Below are positions 16,590-25,208 of a DNA stretch of 32,581 bases, piece by piece. This DNA comes from a virus, in the IMG/VR virus record IMGVR_UViG_3300012032_000006, positions 1 to 32,581 of that record. The stretch is one strand, 5' to 3'. The number at the start of each line of letters is the position of its first letter. The stretch's first letter is position 1. A program made the position numbers and the translations under genes. The notes beneath the pieces are model-generated. The model saw nothing but the letters and a program-made list of their open reading frames with translations, did not search any database and had not been told where the DNA came from.

Positions 16590-17415
16590 AGGATTTTTAA
16601 TCTACGCAGAAGGTGCCGATTACGTAAAACAGGCGTACCTTTGTGCGCTGAGTATTCAGTCGGCATTTAACTCGTATCCGATTAGTGTTGTTACAAACGA
16701 CACTGTGCCTGAAGAATACAAATGGGTATTTGACAAGATAATTTCTATTCCGTGGTACGAAGAAACATCATCGCGTTTTAAGACAGAGCATCGTTGGAAG
16801 TTATATCACGCCACTCCGTACGAAAATACAATTGTCTTGGACGCAGATACATTAGTGCTAGACGACTTAGCAACTTTCTGGGATTTCCTTAAAAACTACG
16901 AAGTCTACTTTCCCTGCAGAGTGTTTACATACAGAAACGAACTAGTCAACGAAGAAACCAACCCGTACCGCGGAGCGTTTAGAGACAACGAGCTTCCGAA
17001 CTTCTATAACGCTGTGCACTACTTTAAAAAAGGCGAAACAGCAAAAGAGTTTTATGCGTGGGTTGAGCTTATCACTAAGAACTGGGAACTGTTCTACGGC
17101 AGCTTCTGTAAAAATCATTTCCCTAAAGAACCCAGTATGGATATTACTACAGCCATTGCTAGTCGCATTATGGACATTGACGATGACATTTCCAATAGAG
17201 GTTACTCGGATCCCCACGTCACACACATGAAGCCGGGCATCCAGAATTGGTCGTCAGATCCTAACAAGTGGCAGCAAAAAGTAGGTGCGTATCTCACAGA
17301 CGATTTGAAACTAAAGATAGGCAACTATACCCAGTATGGCGTTTTCCATTATGTAGAAAACGACTTTGTAACAGACGAAATAATAAGGAAGTATGAAACA
17401 TGGCTGAAACGTTGA
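16579..17415 (+). CDS. GT-A-like glycosyltransferase, paralogue of the preceding gene, 278 aa
   Basis: I chose the ATG at 16579 over a TTG one codon upstream. The protein begins MINRGFLIYAEGADYVKQAY, continues with ISVVTNDTVPEEY and FDKIISIPWYEE, and carries the DxD motif DAD at residues 88-90 in ATPYENTIVLDADTLVLDD. The C-terminal part has NFYNAVHYFKKGETAKEFYA, SMDITTAIASRIM and VTHMKPGIQNW. It shares its N-terminal half with the gene before it at the level of motifs, so the pair looks like an old tandem duplication. It is likely a retaining or inverting sugar transferase acting on a phage or host glycan; the substrate cannot be read from sequence. The 11-nt overlap with the preceding gene suggests coupled translation. 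Confidence 0.75.
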   Translation: MINRGFLIYAEGADYVKQAYLCALSIQSAFNSYPISVVTNDTVPEEYKWVFDKIISIPWYEETSSRFKTEHRWKLYHATPYENTIVLDADTLVLDDLATFWDFLKNYEVYFPCRVFTYRNELVNEETNPYRGAFRDNELPNFYNAVHYFKKGETAKEFYAWVELITKNWELFYGSFCKNHFPKEPSMDITTAIASRIMDIDDDISNRGYSDPHVTHMKPGIQNWSSDPNKWQQKVGAYLTDDLKLKIGNYTQYGVFHYVENDFVTDEIIRKYETWLKR

Positions 17416-17981
17416 TGCATGTAGAGTTTGACCAGAACACCGGCGACGTTAAAGCAGTTGCTCCGTATCCTACAACCGACGGCAACTCTATTCCTGTTCC
17501 GCTTACAGATGTGATACCTATTCTCAAAGGCATAGAGCCTGCTAGTCGATTTCAGGTAATCTACAACCCCAAGCTAAAAGAAATGGAATTTTCTAACAAG
17601 AACGAGACTGCACTGCGATCGGATTCTATTACTGATCACATTTTTGAGATTCCTACATACGAGCAAGACGATCCCGACTTTATCGTTTATCAAGACCAAG
17701 TCAATACTTGTTGGAAGTTCTTTCTTAGCAAGCGTTTGCAGCAGAGTTTAAAAGAAAGCAACGTTGTTCTTTACCAAGAGATGATGTTTAGCGTAACAGC
17801 AAAAGGTGACCCCAACGTGCTGTACAAAACTCTTTTTGTTAACCTCAGAGAGATAATGGTCAATAACTATGTAGTGTTACCATTTACGATGCAGTTTGAG
17901 TGGGAAAACGTAGATGTCAGCGTGTACACCCCGAGAAAGTTTGATACGTATCAGTTTGTTAGGAGATTAAATGAGCAATAA
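17400..17981 (+). CDS. Unknown protein, 193 aa
   Basis: I do not recognise a family. The 193-residue product has no signal peptide, membrane helix or known catalytic motif. It is mixed alpha/beta: an N-terminal strand region (MHVEFDQNTGDVKAV), a middle segment (RFQVIYNPKLKEMEFSNKN), and a C-terminal half rich in aromatic and beta-type sequence (VLPFTMQFEWENVDVSVYTP, RKFDTYQFVRRL). It overlaps the preceding glycosyltransferase by 16 nt and the next by 11 nt, so it belongs to the same translation-coupled unit. It could be a small virion protein or an accessory to the glycosyltransferases; nothing in the sequence decides between these. Confidence 0.65.
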   Translation: MAETLMHVEFDQNTGDVKAVAPYPTTDGNSIPVPLTDVIPILKGIEPASRFQVIYNPKLKEMEFSNKNETALRSDSITDHIFEIPTYEQDDPDFIVYQDQVNTCWKFFLSKRLQQSLKESNVVLYQEMMFSVTAKGDPNVLYKTLFVNLREIMVNNYVVLPFTMQFEWENVDVSVYTPRKFDTYQFVRRLNEQ

Positions 17982-18870
17982 GATTAGAGTAGTAGACCAA
18001 GACATCATATTTTTAAGCTATGATGAGCCCAATGCAGAAAAGAACTATGCGGATCTATGCTCTAAGATACCATGGGCAAAGCGTGTACACGGTGTCAAAG
18101 GCAGCGATGCAGCCCATAAAGCCTGTGCAGCTCTAAGCGAAACTGAATACTTTGTAACAGTAGATGCTGACAACATCATCTCTCCTGAATTCTTGAACAT
18201 TGAAATTGACCTAGGCGAACTAGGATTAACTGCAAGTCACGTGTTTAGTTGGTGCGGCAAGGTGCATGTTAACAGCTTAATGTATGGCAACGGCGGACTT
18301 AAAATGTGGACGCGAGAATTTGTCAACAACATGCGAACACACGAAAACTCCGACGGCGAAGATCATCGCAGTGTAGTAGAATTCTGCTTCGACAATCGTT
18401 ACTACCAGTTTAACGACAACTACAGCACGAGCTACACAAATGCCACACCGTTTCAAGCATGGCGAGCAGGGTTCCGTGAAGGCGTAAAGATGAGTTTAGA
18501 TCAAGGAGTAAAAGTACAAGACATACGTTCTGTGTGGTGGCAAAATTATGACAGGCTGCTGATTTGGTGTAACCTAGGCGCCGACGTCGAAAACGGCATC
18601 TGGAGCATCCTGGGTGCTCGCGAAGGATGCTGGCTGACTAACTGTTCCGACTGGGACTATTCTCAAGTGCGTGACTTTGAGTACCTAACCAATTACTGGG
18701 AAAGCAAGACTAATATCAAAGACGAAGACGACGCTACCGACGAAGCAGCTTACTTTGGAAGAGAGTTGCGTGAAAAGTTAGGAATCGAAGTAGCAGACAT
18801 GGATGCAAACTCATCAAAGTTTTTTAAACAGGTGTACGCTAACTCACCAAGAATTCTCAAGAGGACATAA
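17971..18870 (+). CDS. GT-A-like glycosyltransferase (SYDEPNAEKNY type), 299 aa
   Basis: The N-terminus has DIIFLSYDEPNAEKNYADLC, then AKRVHGVKG, AHKACAALSETEYFVTVDAD with the DxD at residues 65-67, the layout of GT2-like GT-A enzymes. The middle segment (CGKVHVNSLMYGNGGLKMWT) is a likely acceptor-side loop, followed by TPFQAWRAGFREGVKMSL and a Trp-rich stretch with WCNLGADVENGIW. The same core (SYNEPNANKNY, RVHGIKG, VVDGD, YGYGGVKLLPS, FSTWRSAFRECAKL) forms the C-terminal half of the gene at 30150, so the two are paralogues. It is probably cytoplasmic; the donor sugar is unknown. Its stop and the next ATG share one base (TAATG). Confidence 0.75.
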   Translation: MSNKIRVVDQDIIFLSYDEPNAEKNYADLCSKIPWAKRVHGVKGSDAAHKACAALSETEYFVTVDADNIISPEFLNIEIDLGELGLTASHVFSWCGKVHVNSLMYGNGGLKMWTREFVNNMRTHENSDGEDHRSVVEFCFDNRYYQFNDNYSTSYTNATPFQAWRAGFREGVKMSLDQGVKVQDIRSVWWQNYDRLLIWCNLGADVENGIWSILGAREGCWLTNCSDWDYSQVRDFEYLTNYWESKTNIKDEDDATDEAAYFGRELREKLGIEVADMDANSSKFFKQVYANSPRILKRT

Positions 18871-20270
18871 TGAACGACGAATTAGAAAATATTAAGAACA
18901 TAATTCCTACTACCAATGCAGAAATTAGTCCGACGTTCTGCATGGCCAAGTGGCATCATACTACTATCTACCTGCAGACCGGCGAGACTCATAGTTGCTA
19001 CCATCCAGCACCTCATAAAATTCCGCTTGAAGAGATTATAGACAATCCGAGTGCGCTACACAACACCAAGCAGAAAAAAGCCGAGCGCAAAGAAATGATG
19101 TGCGGTAACAAGCCGGGCGGCTGTAACTACTGCTGGAACATTGAAGCAATGGGCGAAGAGTATGTGAGTGATAGGCATATAAAAACGGCGTCTATCTATA
19201 CGCCCGAACGTCTAGAAGAAATCAAACAAGGCGGCGCCGAATACAACGTTAACCCAGAGTACATTGAGATTTCGTTTGCCAACGAATGCAACTTCAAATG
19301 CGGCTACTGCCATCCTAAAGCTAGCAGCAGATATTGGCAAGAGATTAAGAAACACGGTCCCTACGATATGTCTACCGATCACAGGCAAGATATTGACTGG
19401 TTCAAAGTGTTCCATCGTGAAGACGAGAATCCGTATGTGAAGGCATGGTGGGCATGGTGGCCTGAAGTGTCCAAAACCCTAAACATTTTGCGTATAACAG
19501 GGGGTGAGCCACTTATGCACAAAAGCACATGGGAACTGTTTGAACGTCTTGACAAGGATCCTAAGCCTCACATGCAGTTAGAGATAAACTCTAACCTGGG
19601 TGTAAAGCCTGCTCTTGTTAAGAAGATGACGGATACGCTCAAGCGTCTTAAAGACGAAGACAAAATCCGCAGCTTTAAGCTATACACCTCTATCGACACA
19701 TGGACAGACAGAGCAGAATATACACGAACAGGTCTTGACATAGACCTATGGGAACAGAACCTAGACTATTTTCTAAGAAACACAGGATGGCCGGTGACGT
19801 TCATGATTACGTTTAACCTGTTTTCGGTAACAAGTTTTGATACACTACTTGAGAAGATATTGGAATGGCGAGAGAAGTACAACGATGATTCTAATTCTAC
19901 TCAATGGCAGAGAATCAGATTTGACACACCGCACCTTAAAGAGCCAACGATATACGACATGAACATTCTGCCCAAAGCAGAGTTTATGCCGTTTATGAAT
20001 ACTCATCTTGATTTCTTTAAGCAGAATCTAGATGACTCAGATAGAACGAAGTTCACGTCACTAGAATATGAGAAGTTTAAGCGTGTTGTTGATTATATGG
20101 AATCAACTTATTATGACAACGTTGCGTTGAAGACAGCTCGTATTAATTTTTACAATTGGTTCAATGAACACGACCGTCGTCGTGGAACTAACCTAGTGCA
20201 CACGTTTCCTGAACTACAGAACTTTTATGAACTGTGCGAAGACCTAACTCATTCTGCAAGAGTTTTGTAA
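18870..20270 (+). CDS. Radical SAM protein with N-terminal auxiliary Cys region, 466 aa
   Basis: The radical SAM cluster motif CxxxCxxC is at residues 140-147 (ECNFKCGYC), followed by the SAM-binding GGEP at 211-214 and LYTSIDTW further on. Before it, residues 24-88 hold five further cysteines (C24, C43, C78, C85, C88, as FCMAKWHH, HSCYHP, MMCGNKPGGCNYCW), a pattern like the twitch/SPASM auxiliary iron-sulphur region but placed N-terminally. Marine phages often carry radical SAM proteins labelled twitch-domain proteins; their substrates are unknown. It should produce a 5'-deoxyadenosyl radical and modify a peptide or sugar substrate. It is the last gene of the plus-strand unit and overlaps the convergent minus-strand gene by 22 nt. 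Confidence 0.82.
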   Translation: MNDELENIKNIIPTTNAEISPTFCMAKWHHTTIYLQTGETHSCYHPAPHKIPLEEIIDNPSALHNTKQKKAERKEMMCGNKPGGCNYCWNIEAMGEEYVSDRHIKTASIYTPERLEEIKQGGAEYNVNPEYIEISFANECNFKCGYCHPKASSRYWQEIKKHGPYDMSTDHRQDIDWFKVFHREDENPYVKAWWAWWPEVSKTLNILRITGGEPLMHKSTWELFERLDKDPKPHMQLEINSNLGVKPALVKKMTDTLKRLKDEDKIRSFKLYTSIDTWTDRAEYTRTGLDIDLWEQNLDYFLRNTGWPVTFMITFNLFSVTSFDTLLEKILEWREKYNDDSNSTQWQRIRFDTPHLKEPTIYDMNILPKAEFMPFMNTHLDFFKQNLDDSDRTKFTSLEYEKFKRVVDYMESTYYDNVALKTARINFYNWFNEHDRRRGTNLVHTFPELQNFYELCEDLTHSARVL

Positions 20271-21475
20271 AAGTTATAGAGCTTGGTCTTTGTATAGCGA
20301 GACTCTACTAGTACGTTGTAGTTGTACATTAGAGTTTCGCTGTACTTAAATCTCCATTCTATTTGTTCTTCTCTAGTCATTGACCTAAGCATATCACAGG
20401 TATCTTCGATAGTCTTTAGCAACATTTTGTATCGCTTTCTTGGGTCTATTTCGTTGTCGAATGACAAGTCAAAGTATTCGTCAAGCGGCTGATAACCTAA
20501 CGTTTCTAGTTGCCTATTACAACCAGCCTGCCCCCAGATTAAAAACGGCTGACACAGCATCAAAGGTCTGAACGTTTTTTCACTGTAGAAGAGTGCAGTT
20601 CCTTGATGGTTGTTTACATGAGTCTCGTTAACGATATGAAATACAGTCTGTGCGTATAGATCAGAGTAGTCTGTGTGAACAGCCCAGTTAGTTCGAAAGT
20701 CTGATCTGTCAATAGTTAGAGGTAAGCACTTCTGCCATTCGGCAGTTTGTTCTTTAGTTACGCCCATTGGGCCTACCAAATGGTTTAGAGCATACAGATC
20801 GCCGTCAGATAGTACGTCGTGACTTACTAGTCCTTCGTCCTTTATTTTACTTGTAGTTAGAAAGTAAGTAGACATCGTGCGATAAGGTCTATTCACTCTG
20901 CTTAGACTGCTAAAGAATTTTCCGGTATACATCTCTTCGACTTGGTTCTTGATAATCTTTAACTGAGACTGTTTTGGCCTAGTTGAAACGTCTGCAATAG
21001 GAGGTAATACTGCGTTTTCAAACGCAGGAAAGGGGAACACATGAATTGGCACTGTGTTCTTTGTAGCACAGTACCTTTTAATGTTCTCTTCGTCTTTTAA
21101 GTTGCTACTGAGATAGATTACCATTTTCGGGTCTATGTTGTATTCTTTGCAGTTGTGATAAACCGCGTCGAAGAAAGGGAATTCGAAAAACGGGCTATAT
21201 CCTTCGTTGCTTGCATCAAAGATAAAGTAGCATTTGCCTTTTCTTATTTTATTAAGCATCTTAGGTTTAATGTATTTGAAAATGTCAGTAGTATGCGTCC
21301 ACTTGCCATAGTCCATCAACACATATACAAACTCTTTATTCTGTAGAAAACTAAGTTCATTTTCTGTATGATAGAACATGTGATCGAAAACTAAATTATG
21401 ATAGGTGAGATAGTTAGAGAAATCTATCTCTCTCATAAAAGGATTACTGAATATTGCGCTTGTTCTGAATTTCAT
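20249..21475 (-). CDS. GT-B-like glycosyltransferase candidate, 408 aa
   Basis: The recognisable part is C-terminal: FYSEKTFRPLMLCQPFLIWG at about residues 297-315, followed by CNRQLETLGYQPLDEYFDLS. An E-K pair followed by PF and Gly resembles the donor-binding signature of GT-B enzymes such as alpha-fucosyltransferases (TEK...P...G). Upstream is SSLSRVNRPYRT (residues 189-200), matching NRPRSHR and NWRYAAHR in the related proteins at 24234 and 28781. The N-terminal half (FVYVLMDYGKWTH, CYFIFDASNEGYSP) is specific to this gene. No signal peptide was seen. The ATG overlaps the stop of the aminotransferase upstream by 4 nt (ATGA), so the two form an operon. The glycosyltransferase assignment rests on motif similarity only. 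Confidence 0.55.
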   Translation of the reverse strand: MKFRTSAIFSNPFMREIDFSNYLTYHNLVFDHMFYHTENELSFLQNKEFVYVLMDYGKWTHTTDIFKYIKPKMLNKIRKGKCYFIFDASNEGYSPFFEFPFFDAVYHNCKEYNIDPKMVIYLSSNLKDEENIKRYCATKNTVPIHVFPFPAFENAVLPPIADVSTRPKQSQLKIIKNQVEEMYTGKFFSSLSRVNRPYRTMSTYFLTTSKIKDEGLVSHDVLSDGDLYALNHLVGPMGVTKEQTAEWQKCLPLTIDRSDFRTNWAVHTDYSDLYAQTVFHIVNETHVNNHQGTALFYSEKTFRPLMLCQPFLIWGQAGCNRQLETLGYQPLDEYFDLSFDNEIDPRKRYKMLLKTIEDTCDMLRSMTREEQIEWRFKYSETLMYNYNVLVESRYTKTKLYNFYKTLAE

Positions 21476-22089
21476 TGCTGTCCTTGAAACACTGACATCA
21501 TTGTTAGGTTAGGGTAGTTCCTCCAAGACCACATTTCTGGACTAGTTCGTTTTGCTTCGTCGAGCATGTCTAGTCCTAGTTGTGCTGTTTCAGGAGTCAT
21601 GTAGTAGTGATAGCCGATTGTTGATATATCTTGCGTAGCCCAAGGTAATCCTGGCATTCTACCGTCGTAGCTCATTTTCTTTAGTTCCAAGTAGTCGCTG
21701 TAGTTGTCACAGAGTATTGCGCCTCCTCTGCCTAACTTGAGATGCTTCTTGTATTGGAAGCTCAGGCACATAAAGGTACTAGAAATGTAACCTCTCTGCT
21801 TCCAAAATACAGCAGCGTCTATGATGTTTGGACTAAGAAAATAATAGTCAGCCCATTCAACGTTTTTCCAATCCCAATCTATGCCCAGCTTCTCAGCAGT
21901 AAACGGCACGGAAATATAAGTGTGCGAAGGGATTGACAAGAACTCAGTTTGAGTGTATCGTATTGATAGTTCTATAGCGTGTGTGCAGCTATCAGTGGCC
22001 ACAGCATAAGGTGCACCAAAATATTCTGCTATCTGTTTTTCGAAATCAGCGACTGTACTAAACAAGGTAACTCCTTTATTTGCGTACAT
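21472..22089 (-). CDS. Compact DegT/DnrJ/EryC1-type sugar aminotransferase, 205 aa
   Basis: It aligns by motif with PLP-dependent sugar aminotransferases but is about half the usual length of 370 or so. The N-terminus (FEKQIAEYFGAPYAVATDSC) is the family start; FLSIPSHTYISVPFTAEKLG is the substrate and PLP loop; D91 in NIIDAAVFW would contact the PLP ring nitrogen; K115 in SFQYKKHLKLGRGGAI is the probable PLP lysine. GYHYYMTPETAQLGLDML matches the segment where the large domain normally ends, and almost nothing follows. Such enzymes convert a keto sugar nucleotide to an amino sugar. Whether this short form is active is unclear. No ribosome-binding site is visible before the ATG. It is followed by the GT-B-like gene with an ATGA overlap. 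Confidence 0.7.
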   Translation of the reverse strand: MYANKGVTLFSTVADFEKQIAEYFGAPYAVATDSCTHAIELSIRYTQTEFLSIPSHTYISVPFTAEKLGIDWDWKNVEWADYYFLSPNIIDAAVFWKQRGYISSTFMCLSFQYKKHLKLGRGGAILCDNYSDYLELKKMSYDGRMPGLPWATQDISTIGYHYYMTPETAQLGLDMLDEAKRTSPEMWSWRNYPNLTMMSVFQGQQ

Positions 22090-22152
22090 TATTTAGTCAG
22101 AACGTTAAATAGCAGATACAAAAACGTATAACTACAGTAAATTGAGGTAGAT
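22090..22152. other. Divergent intergenic region
   Basis: These 63 bp separate the minus-strand aminotransferase from the plus-strand dehydrogenase. On the plus strand GTTAAATA (22104-22111) matches the late octamer at only 6 of 8 bases, and TTGAGGT near 22142-22148 supplies a ribosome-binding site. On the minus strand ACTAAATA abuts the ATG, too close to act as its promoter. No convincing sigma70 boxes were found in either direction, although some divergent promoter must lie here or upstream. Confidence 0.35.
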
Positions 22153-22896
22153 ATGAAAGAGCAGTTTGGAATTATCGGATACGGTATCGTTGGCACTGCA
22201 ACTAATTTGTCAATCTGTGATGGTGCTGCGGTTGTGCACGACATCGCTCTTGATACAAAGTTTGAAGATCTAAAAGACTGCACAGTAGTTTTTATCTGTA
22301 TTCCTACAGAACACAAGTCAGACATTAACAAAGTGTTTGAACTATCAAGAAAAATTAAAGAACAGAACGGCGATTGTAGAATAGTTATCCGCAGCACACT
22401 ACCTGTGGGTACTTCTGCTCGTATACAAATTGAAATCGGAAGGAAGATAATTTACCTGCCAGAGTTTCTACGCGAAAGACATTGGTCGGAAGACTGCAAG
22501 CATCGTCCACTGGTAGTGGGTACACAGTTGTTTGACGTTCCTGCGTTTTTAAAAGAACAAGGATTCTATGCGTGTAGCCTTGAAGAAGCAGAAACACTGA
22601 AGATGTTCAACAACAACTTGTCAGCTCTTAAAACAGTGTTTGCAAACCACTTCTACGACTTATGCAATAAGATAGGGGCCGACTACAACACAGTTCTGCA
22701 GATGCATGAACTAACAAAACATGATCAAAGCTATCTCAAAGTAAACCAAAATCTAAGAGGGTTTGGAGGCAAGTGCCTGCCTAAGGATTTAGACTTTATC
22801 ATTAACACGTTTGATACTGCTGACCTAGATCAAATGTTGTTTACAGCGATGAAGGAAGACAACAGTCAATGGCCAACGACCGTAAGAAAATCTTAG
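22153..22896 (+). CDS. Short UDP-glucose/GDP-mannose dehydrogenase-type protein, 247 aa
   Basis: The Rossmann motif GIIGYGIVG (residues 6-14) begins the protein. IRSTLPVGTS and IYLPEFLRERHW (compare PEFLREG of UDP-glucose dehydrogenases) follow, then the central-domain signature with AETLKMFNNNLSALKTVFAN and the catalytic-cysteine motif GFGGKCLPKD (C208, K211). The family normally runs to 380-450 residues; this protein stops soon after the catalytic motif and lacks the C-terminal UDP-binding domain. It could be a minimal sugar-nucleotide dehydrogenase forming a uronate, or it may need a partner; a full-length paralogue lies at 25190. Its 3' end overlaps the epimerase gene by 28 nt in another frame. 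Confidence 0.75.
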   Translation: MKEQFGIIGYGIVGTATNLSICDGAAVVHDIALDTKFEDLKDCTVVFICIPTEHKSDINKVFELSRKIKEQNGDCRIVIRSTLPVGTSARIQIEIGRKIIYLPEFLRERHWSEDCKHRPLVVGTQLFDVPAFLKEQGFYACSLEEAETLKMFNNNLSALKTVFANHFYDLCNKIGADYNTVLQMHELTKHDQSYLKVNQNLRGFGGKCLPKDLDFIINTFDTADLDQMLFTAMKEDNSQWPTTVRKS

Positions 22897-23768
22897 TTAC
22901 AGGATCTAGTGGACTAATCGGCAGACCACTCTACGAGCGATTAGTGGCCGAAGGTCATGAAGTAGTAGGAGTTGACAACAACTCACGCTTTCCTGAGCGC
23001 GTTCCTCCCTACGCAACTAATGAACTTGGTCTTGTTGAGTACCTCTCCTTAGCTAAAAACGACTTTGATGTAATCTATCACATGGCAGCTATCAACGGCA
23101 CTAGTAACTTCTACAGCCGTCCAAACGAAGTTGCCCAAAATAACATTGCTTGTGATATGGCGCTGATACAGTTTGCGCTACAAAATTGTGCTACGAAGCT
23201 TGTGTACGCTAGTAGCAGCGAATTAGTAGCGGGCACTGGCACAATTCCCTCGCCAGAAGAGAGCACAGTTACAATAGAGGATATACACAACCCGCGTTGG
23301 AGTTACAGACTGCCAAAGATTGTTGCAGAAAATTACCTTGTGAATAGCAGTATAGATTACGTGATAGTTAGATACTTCAACGTTTATAGTGAACTGTCAG
23401 GAGCAGGTCATTTTGTGCGCGACGTAGCTGACAAGGTAAAAGACAAACGGTTTGAAGTCGACAGTCCTTATGAGACTAGATCGTTCTGTTATGTTGATGA
23501 TGCGATAGATGCAACAATTCGACTAGCAGACACACAGAGTAAACAGATTTTTAACGTTGGTAGTGATGAAGAGTTGCGGGTGATAGACGCAGCAAACGTT
23601 ATTGCAACAGCACTAGGAGAAAGTTCAGTAAACTGGGTAACACACTCAAGCAAACCAGGCAGCTCAAAAAGACGATGTCCTGATCTTACTAAAACAAAAA
23701 CAGTATTAAAAAACTTCAGCCCTCGCACGTTTGGCGAGGTAATAGAGGAGATAAAAGATAAACTATGA
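22869..23768 (+). CDS. NAD-dependent sugar-nucleotide epimerase/dehydratase (extended SDR), 299 aa
   Basis: It begins with the nucleotide-binding TGSSGLIG (residues 11-18), then HMAAINGTSNFYSRP, the active-site serine region YASSSELV (about 113-120), and the catalytic YxxxK at Y146-K150 in WSYRLPKIVAENY. IVRYFNVYSELSGAGHFVRD and RSFCYVDDAIDATIRLA are typical of GalE-like extended SDR proteins, as is the ending with a candidate substrate-binding region (SSKPGSSKRRCPDLTKTK). The length of about 300 is normal. It should epimerise or dehydrate an NDP-sugar, using NAD as cofactor; which sugar cannot be said. It lies between the dehydrogenase and an oxygenase gene with 28-nt and 4-nt overlaps, so it is part of one operon. 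Confidence 0.82.
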   Translation: MANDRKKILVTGSSGLIGRPLYERLVAEGHEVVGVDNNSRFPERVPPYATNELGLVEYLSLAKNDFDVIYHMAAINGTSNFYSRPNEVAQNNIACDMALIQFALQNCATKLVYASSSELVAGTGTIPSPEESTVTIEDIHNPRWSYRLPKIVAENYLVNSSIDYVIVRYFNVYSELSGAGHFVRDVADKVKDKRFEVDSPYETRSFCYVDDAIDATIRLADTQSKQIFNVGSDEELRVIDAANVIATALGESSVNWVTHSSKPGSSKRRCPDLTKTKTVLKNFSPRTFGEVIEEIKDKL

Positions 23769-24268
23769 TGACGGGTCGTATACCGATAGAATGTGATTTG
23801 TCAGAATTTCACAACCTTGATTACAAAGCAGCTACAATTGACGAGATTTATTTGTCTAAGTTTATTGAAGCAGGGCATAACTACGAACAGATACAATTGT
23901 TTAACTACTTTGAACCCAACCCTATGCCAAAGGTAGTTGAGGAAATAAAAAGTCATTTTTCGTACTTGAAACACCTAACCGCAGCAGTAAATTTTGTTCC
24001 GCCTGGCAATTATCTACCTCTTCACGCCGACTTATATCAGAGGTGGCGCGAAGTATTCCAAGTCTCAGACGTAAACAGCGTTCATCGATACATAGTTATG
24101 TTAGGTAAGAGCAGTCCAGGACAGATTTTACAAGTAGGTAATAGGTGCTACTCGACTTGGGAAGCAGGAGACTACTTTGGTTGGACAGGCAGTAAAGAAC
24201 ATGCAATTTATAATTTTAGTTTAGGATACAGATATGCTATTCAGCTTACGGGATGTCATGGAAAATAA
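23765..24268 (+). CDS. 2-oxoglutarate/Fe(II) oxygenase-like (aspartyl hydroxylase-type) protein, 167 aa
   Basis: A short jelly-roll candidate. NYLPLHADLYQRWREVF gives the HxD iron-binding pair (H87, D89). VHRYIVMLGKSSPGQILQVG and WEAGDYFGWTGSKEHAIYNF supply the middle strands and the distal H146, and RYAIQLTG gives R156 for binding 2-oxoglutarate. This order is the aspartyl/asparaginyl beta-hydroxylase pattern. It would hydroxylate a protein side chain or a small molecule; the substrate is unknown. It is more distant from the three oxygenase-like proteins at 26409-28204 than these are from each other. Its start overlaps the epimerase stop (ATGATG/TGA); a second ATG directly follows the first. 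Confidence 0.65.
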   Translation: MMTGRIPIECDLSEFHNLDYKAATIDEIYLSKFIEAGHNYEQIQLFNYFEPNPMPKVVEEIKSHFSYLKHLTAAVNFVPPGNYLPLHADLYQRWREVFQVSDVNSVHRYIVMLGKSSPGQILQVGNRCYSTWEAGDYFGWTGSKEHAIYNFSLGYRYAIQLTGCHGK

Positions 24269-25208
24269 AGTACAAAAATGGAGAATATGGGATCAAGGCG
24301 CTAAAACTCTAGAAGACCTCTTAAGTTCAGTAAACCCTGACGAAAGGGCTATTTTGTTCTGTCCAGAGGAGTTTGAGATAGCATGGGACTATGACTATAG
24401 TAAGCTAGACTTTTTAAACTCGTGCGAAATAATTTTCGGTGCATATCGAAAGAACGAATATGGAAGTCGTTCGAAGTTGTTTGAGACAAAGAAACTAAGA
24501 ATAACACTTTGGCCAGATTACTTTCTGTACCACGCATTTCTCAACGGTGACCTAACTAAAACCAAAGAAACTAAGGCGCCTACAAAGTTGTTTACGTGCA
24601 TGAACAATCGTCCTAGATCGCACAGATTAATGATGATGGATATGTTGGCAAAACACGAACTACTGAGCGATAACTATTATAGTTGGTGCCAAAAAACACC
24701 TCGAGACAATTACAAACTCAAACACTGGAACGGTGCTAGAAAAAAATTAGATGGTAAGTTCTCAGGATGGAAGCAGCACATATTTCCAGACCAAATGTAC
24801 GATTCTGTAATTGACATGGTCACAGAAAGCACAACAGAGTTTCCCTTTATTACTGAAAAAACATTCAACGCTGTACTGTTTAAGAAACCGTTTATTATTT
24901 ACGGTTATCCTGGTATACATGAAAAGATGAGACAGATGGGGTTTAAACTTCCTTCTGACGTTATTGATTATAGCTTTGACAAGGAACCTGACGACTTAAA
25001 AAGAGCAGAGCAAATTGCGTTAGAACTTAAAAGGTTGTCGACACTAGATTTTAATTGGTTGAACGAACAGATGCAACCGTCGGTGACCTACAATTATATT
25101 CTAGCTTACAGTAAGCTAAAAGAAATGAAAGGCATACCACAGTCAATAAAAGAAGACACGTATTACAGTAAAATTTTAGAGGATATCAAATGCAAGTTGG
25201 ATTCATAG
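24234..25208 (+). CDS. GT-B-like glycosyltransferase candidate, 324 aa
   Basis: It carries the same signature as the genes at 20249 and 28781: LFTCMNNRPRSHRLMMMDML (about residues 119-138) and FPFITEKTFNAVLFKKPFII (203-222), then GYPGIHEKMRQMGFKLP. The TEK...PF..YG part resembles the donor-binding site of fucosyltransferase-like GT-B enzymes. No membrane segment is visible. I chose the ATG at 24234 because AGGA stands 7 nt before it; an ATG at 24258 (MENKVQKW) is the alternative and would shorten the overlap with the preceding gene from 35 to 11 nt. The substrate is unknown. The protein sits in the nucleotide-sugar operon, which supports a role in sugar transfer. Confidence 0.58.
   Translation: MLFSLRDVMENKVQKWRIWDQGAKTLEDLLSSVNPDERAILFCPEEFEIAWDYDYSKLDFLNSCEIIFGAYRKNEYGSRSKLFETKKLRITLWPDYFLYHAFLNGDLTKTKETKAPTKLFTCMNNRPRSHRLMMMDMLAKHELLSDNYYSWCQKTPRDNYKLKHWNGARKKLDGKFSGWKQHIFPDQMYDSVIDMVTESTTEFPFITEKTFNAVLFKKPFIIYGYPGIHEKMRQMGFKLPSDVIDYSFDKEPDDLKRAEQIALELKRLSTLDFNWLNEQMQPSVTYNYILAYSKLKEMKGIPQSIKEDTYYSKILEDIKCKLDS

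Noticed and set aside
18604-18631. 8-bp inverted repeat (AGCATCCT/AGGATGCT) within a glycosyltransferase gene
   Set aside because: Short, with a 12-nt loop, in the middle of a conserved coding region and with no regulatory position.
22090-22097. ACTAAATA on the minus strand as late promoter of the aminotransferase
   Set aside because: It matches only 6 of 8 bases and abuts the ATG, so transcription would begin inside the gene.
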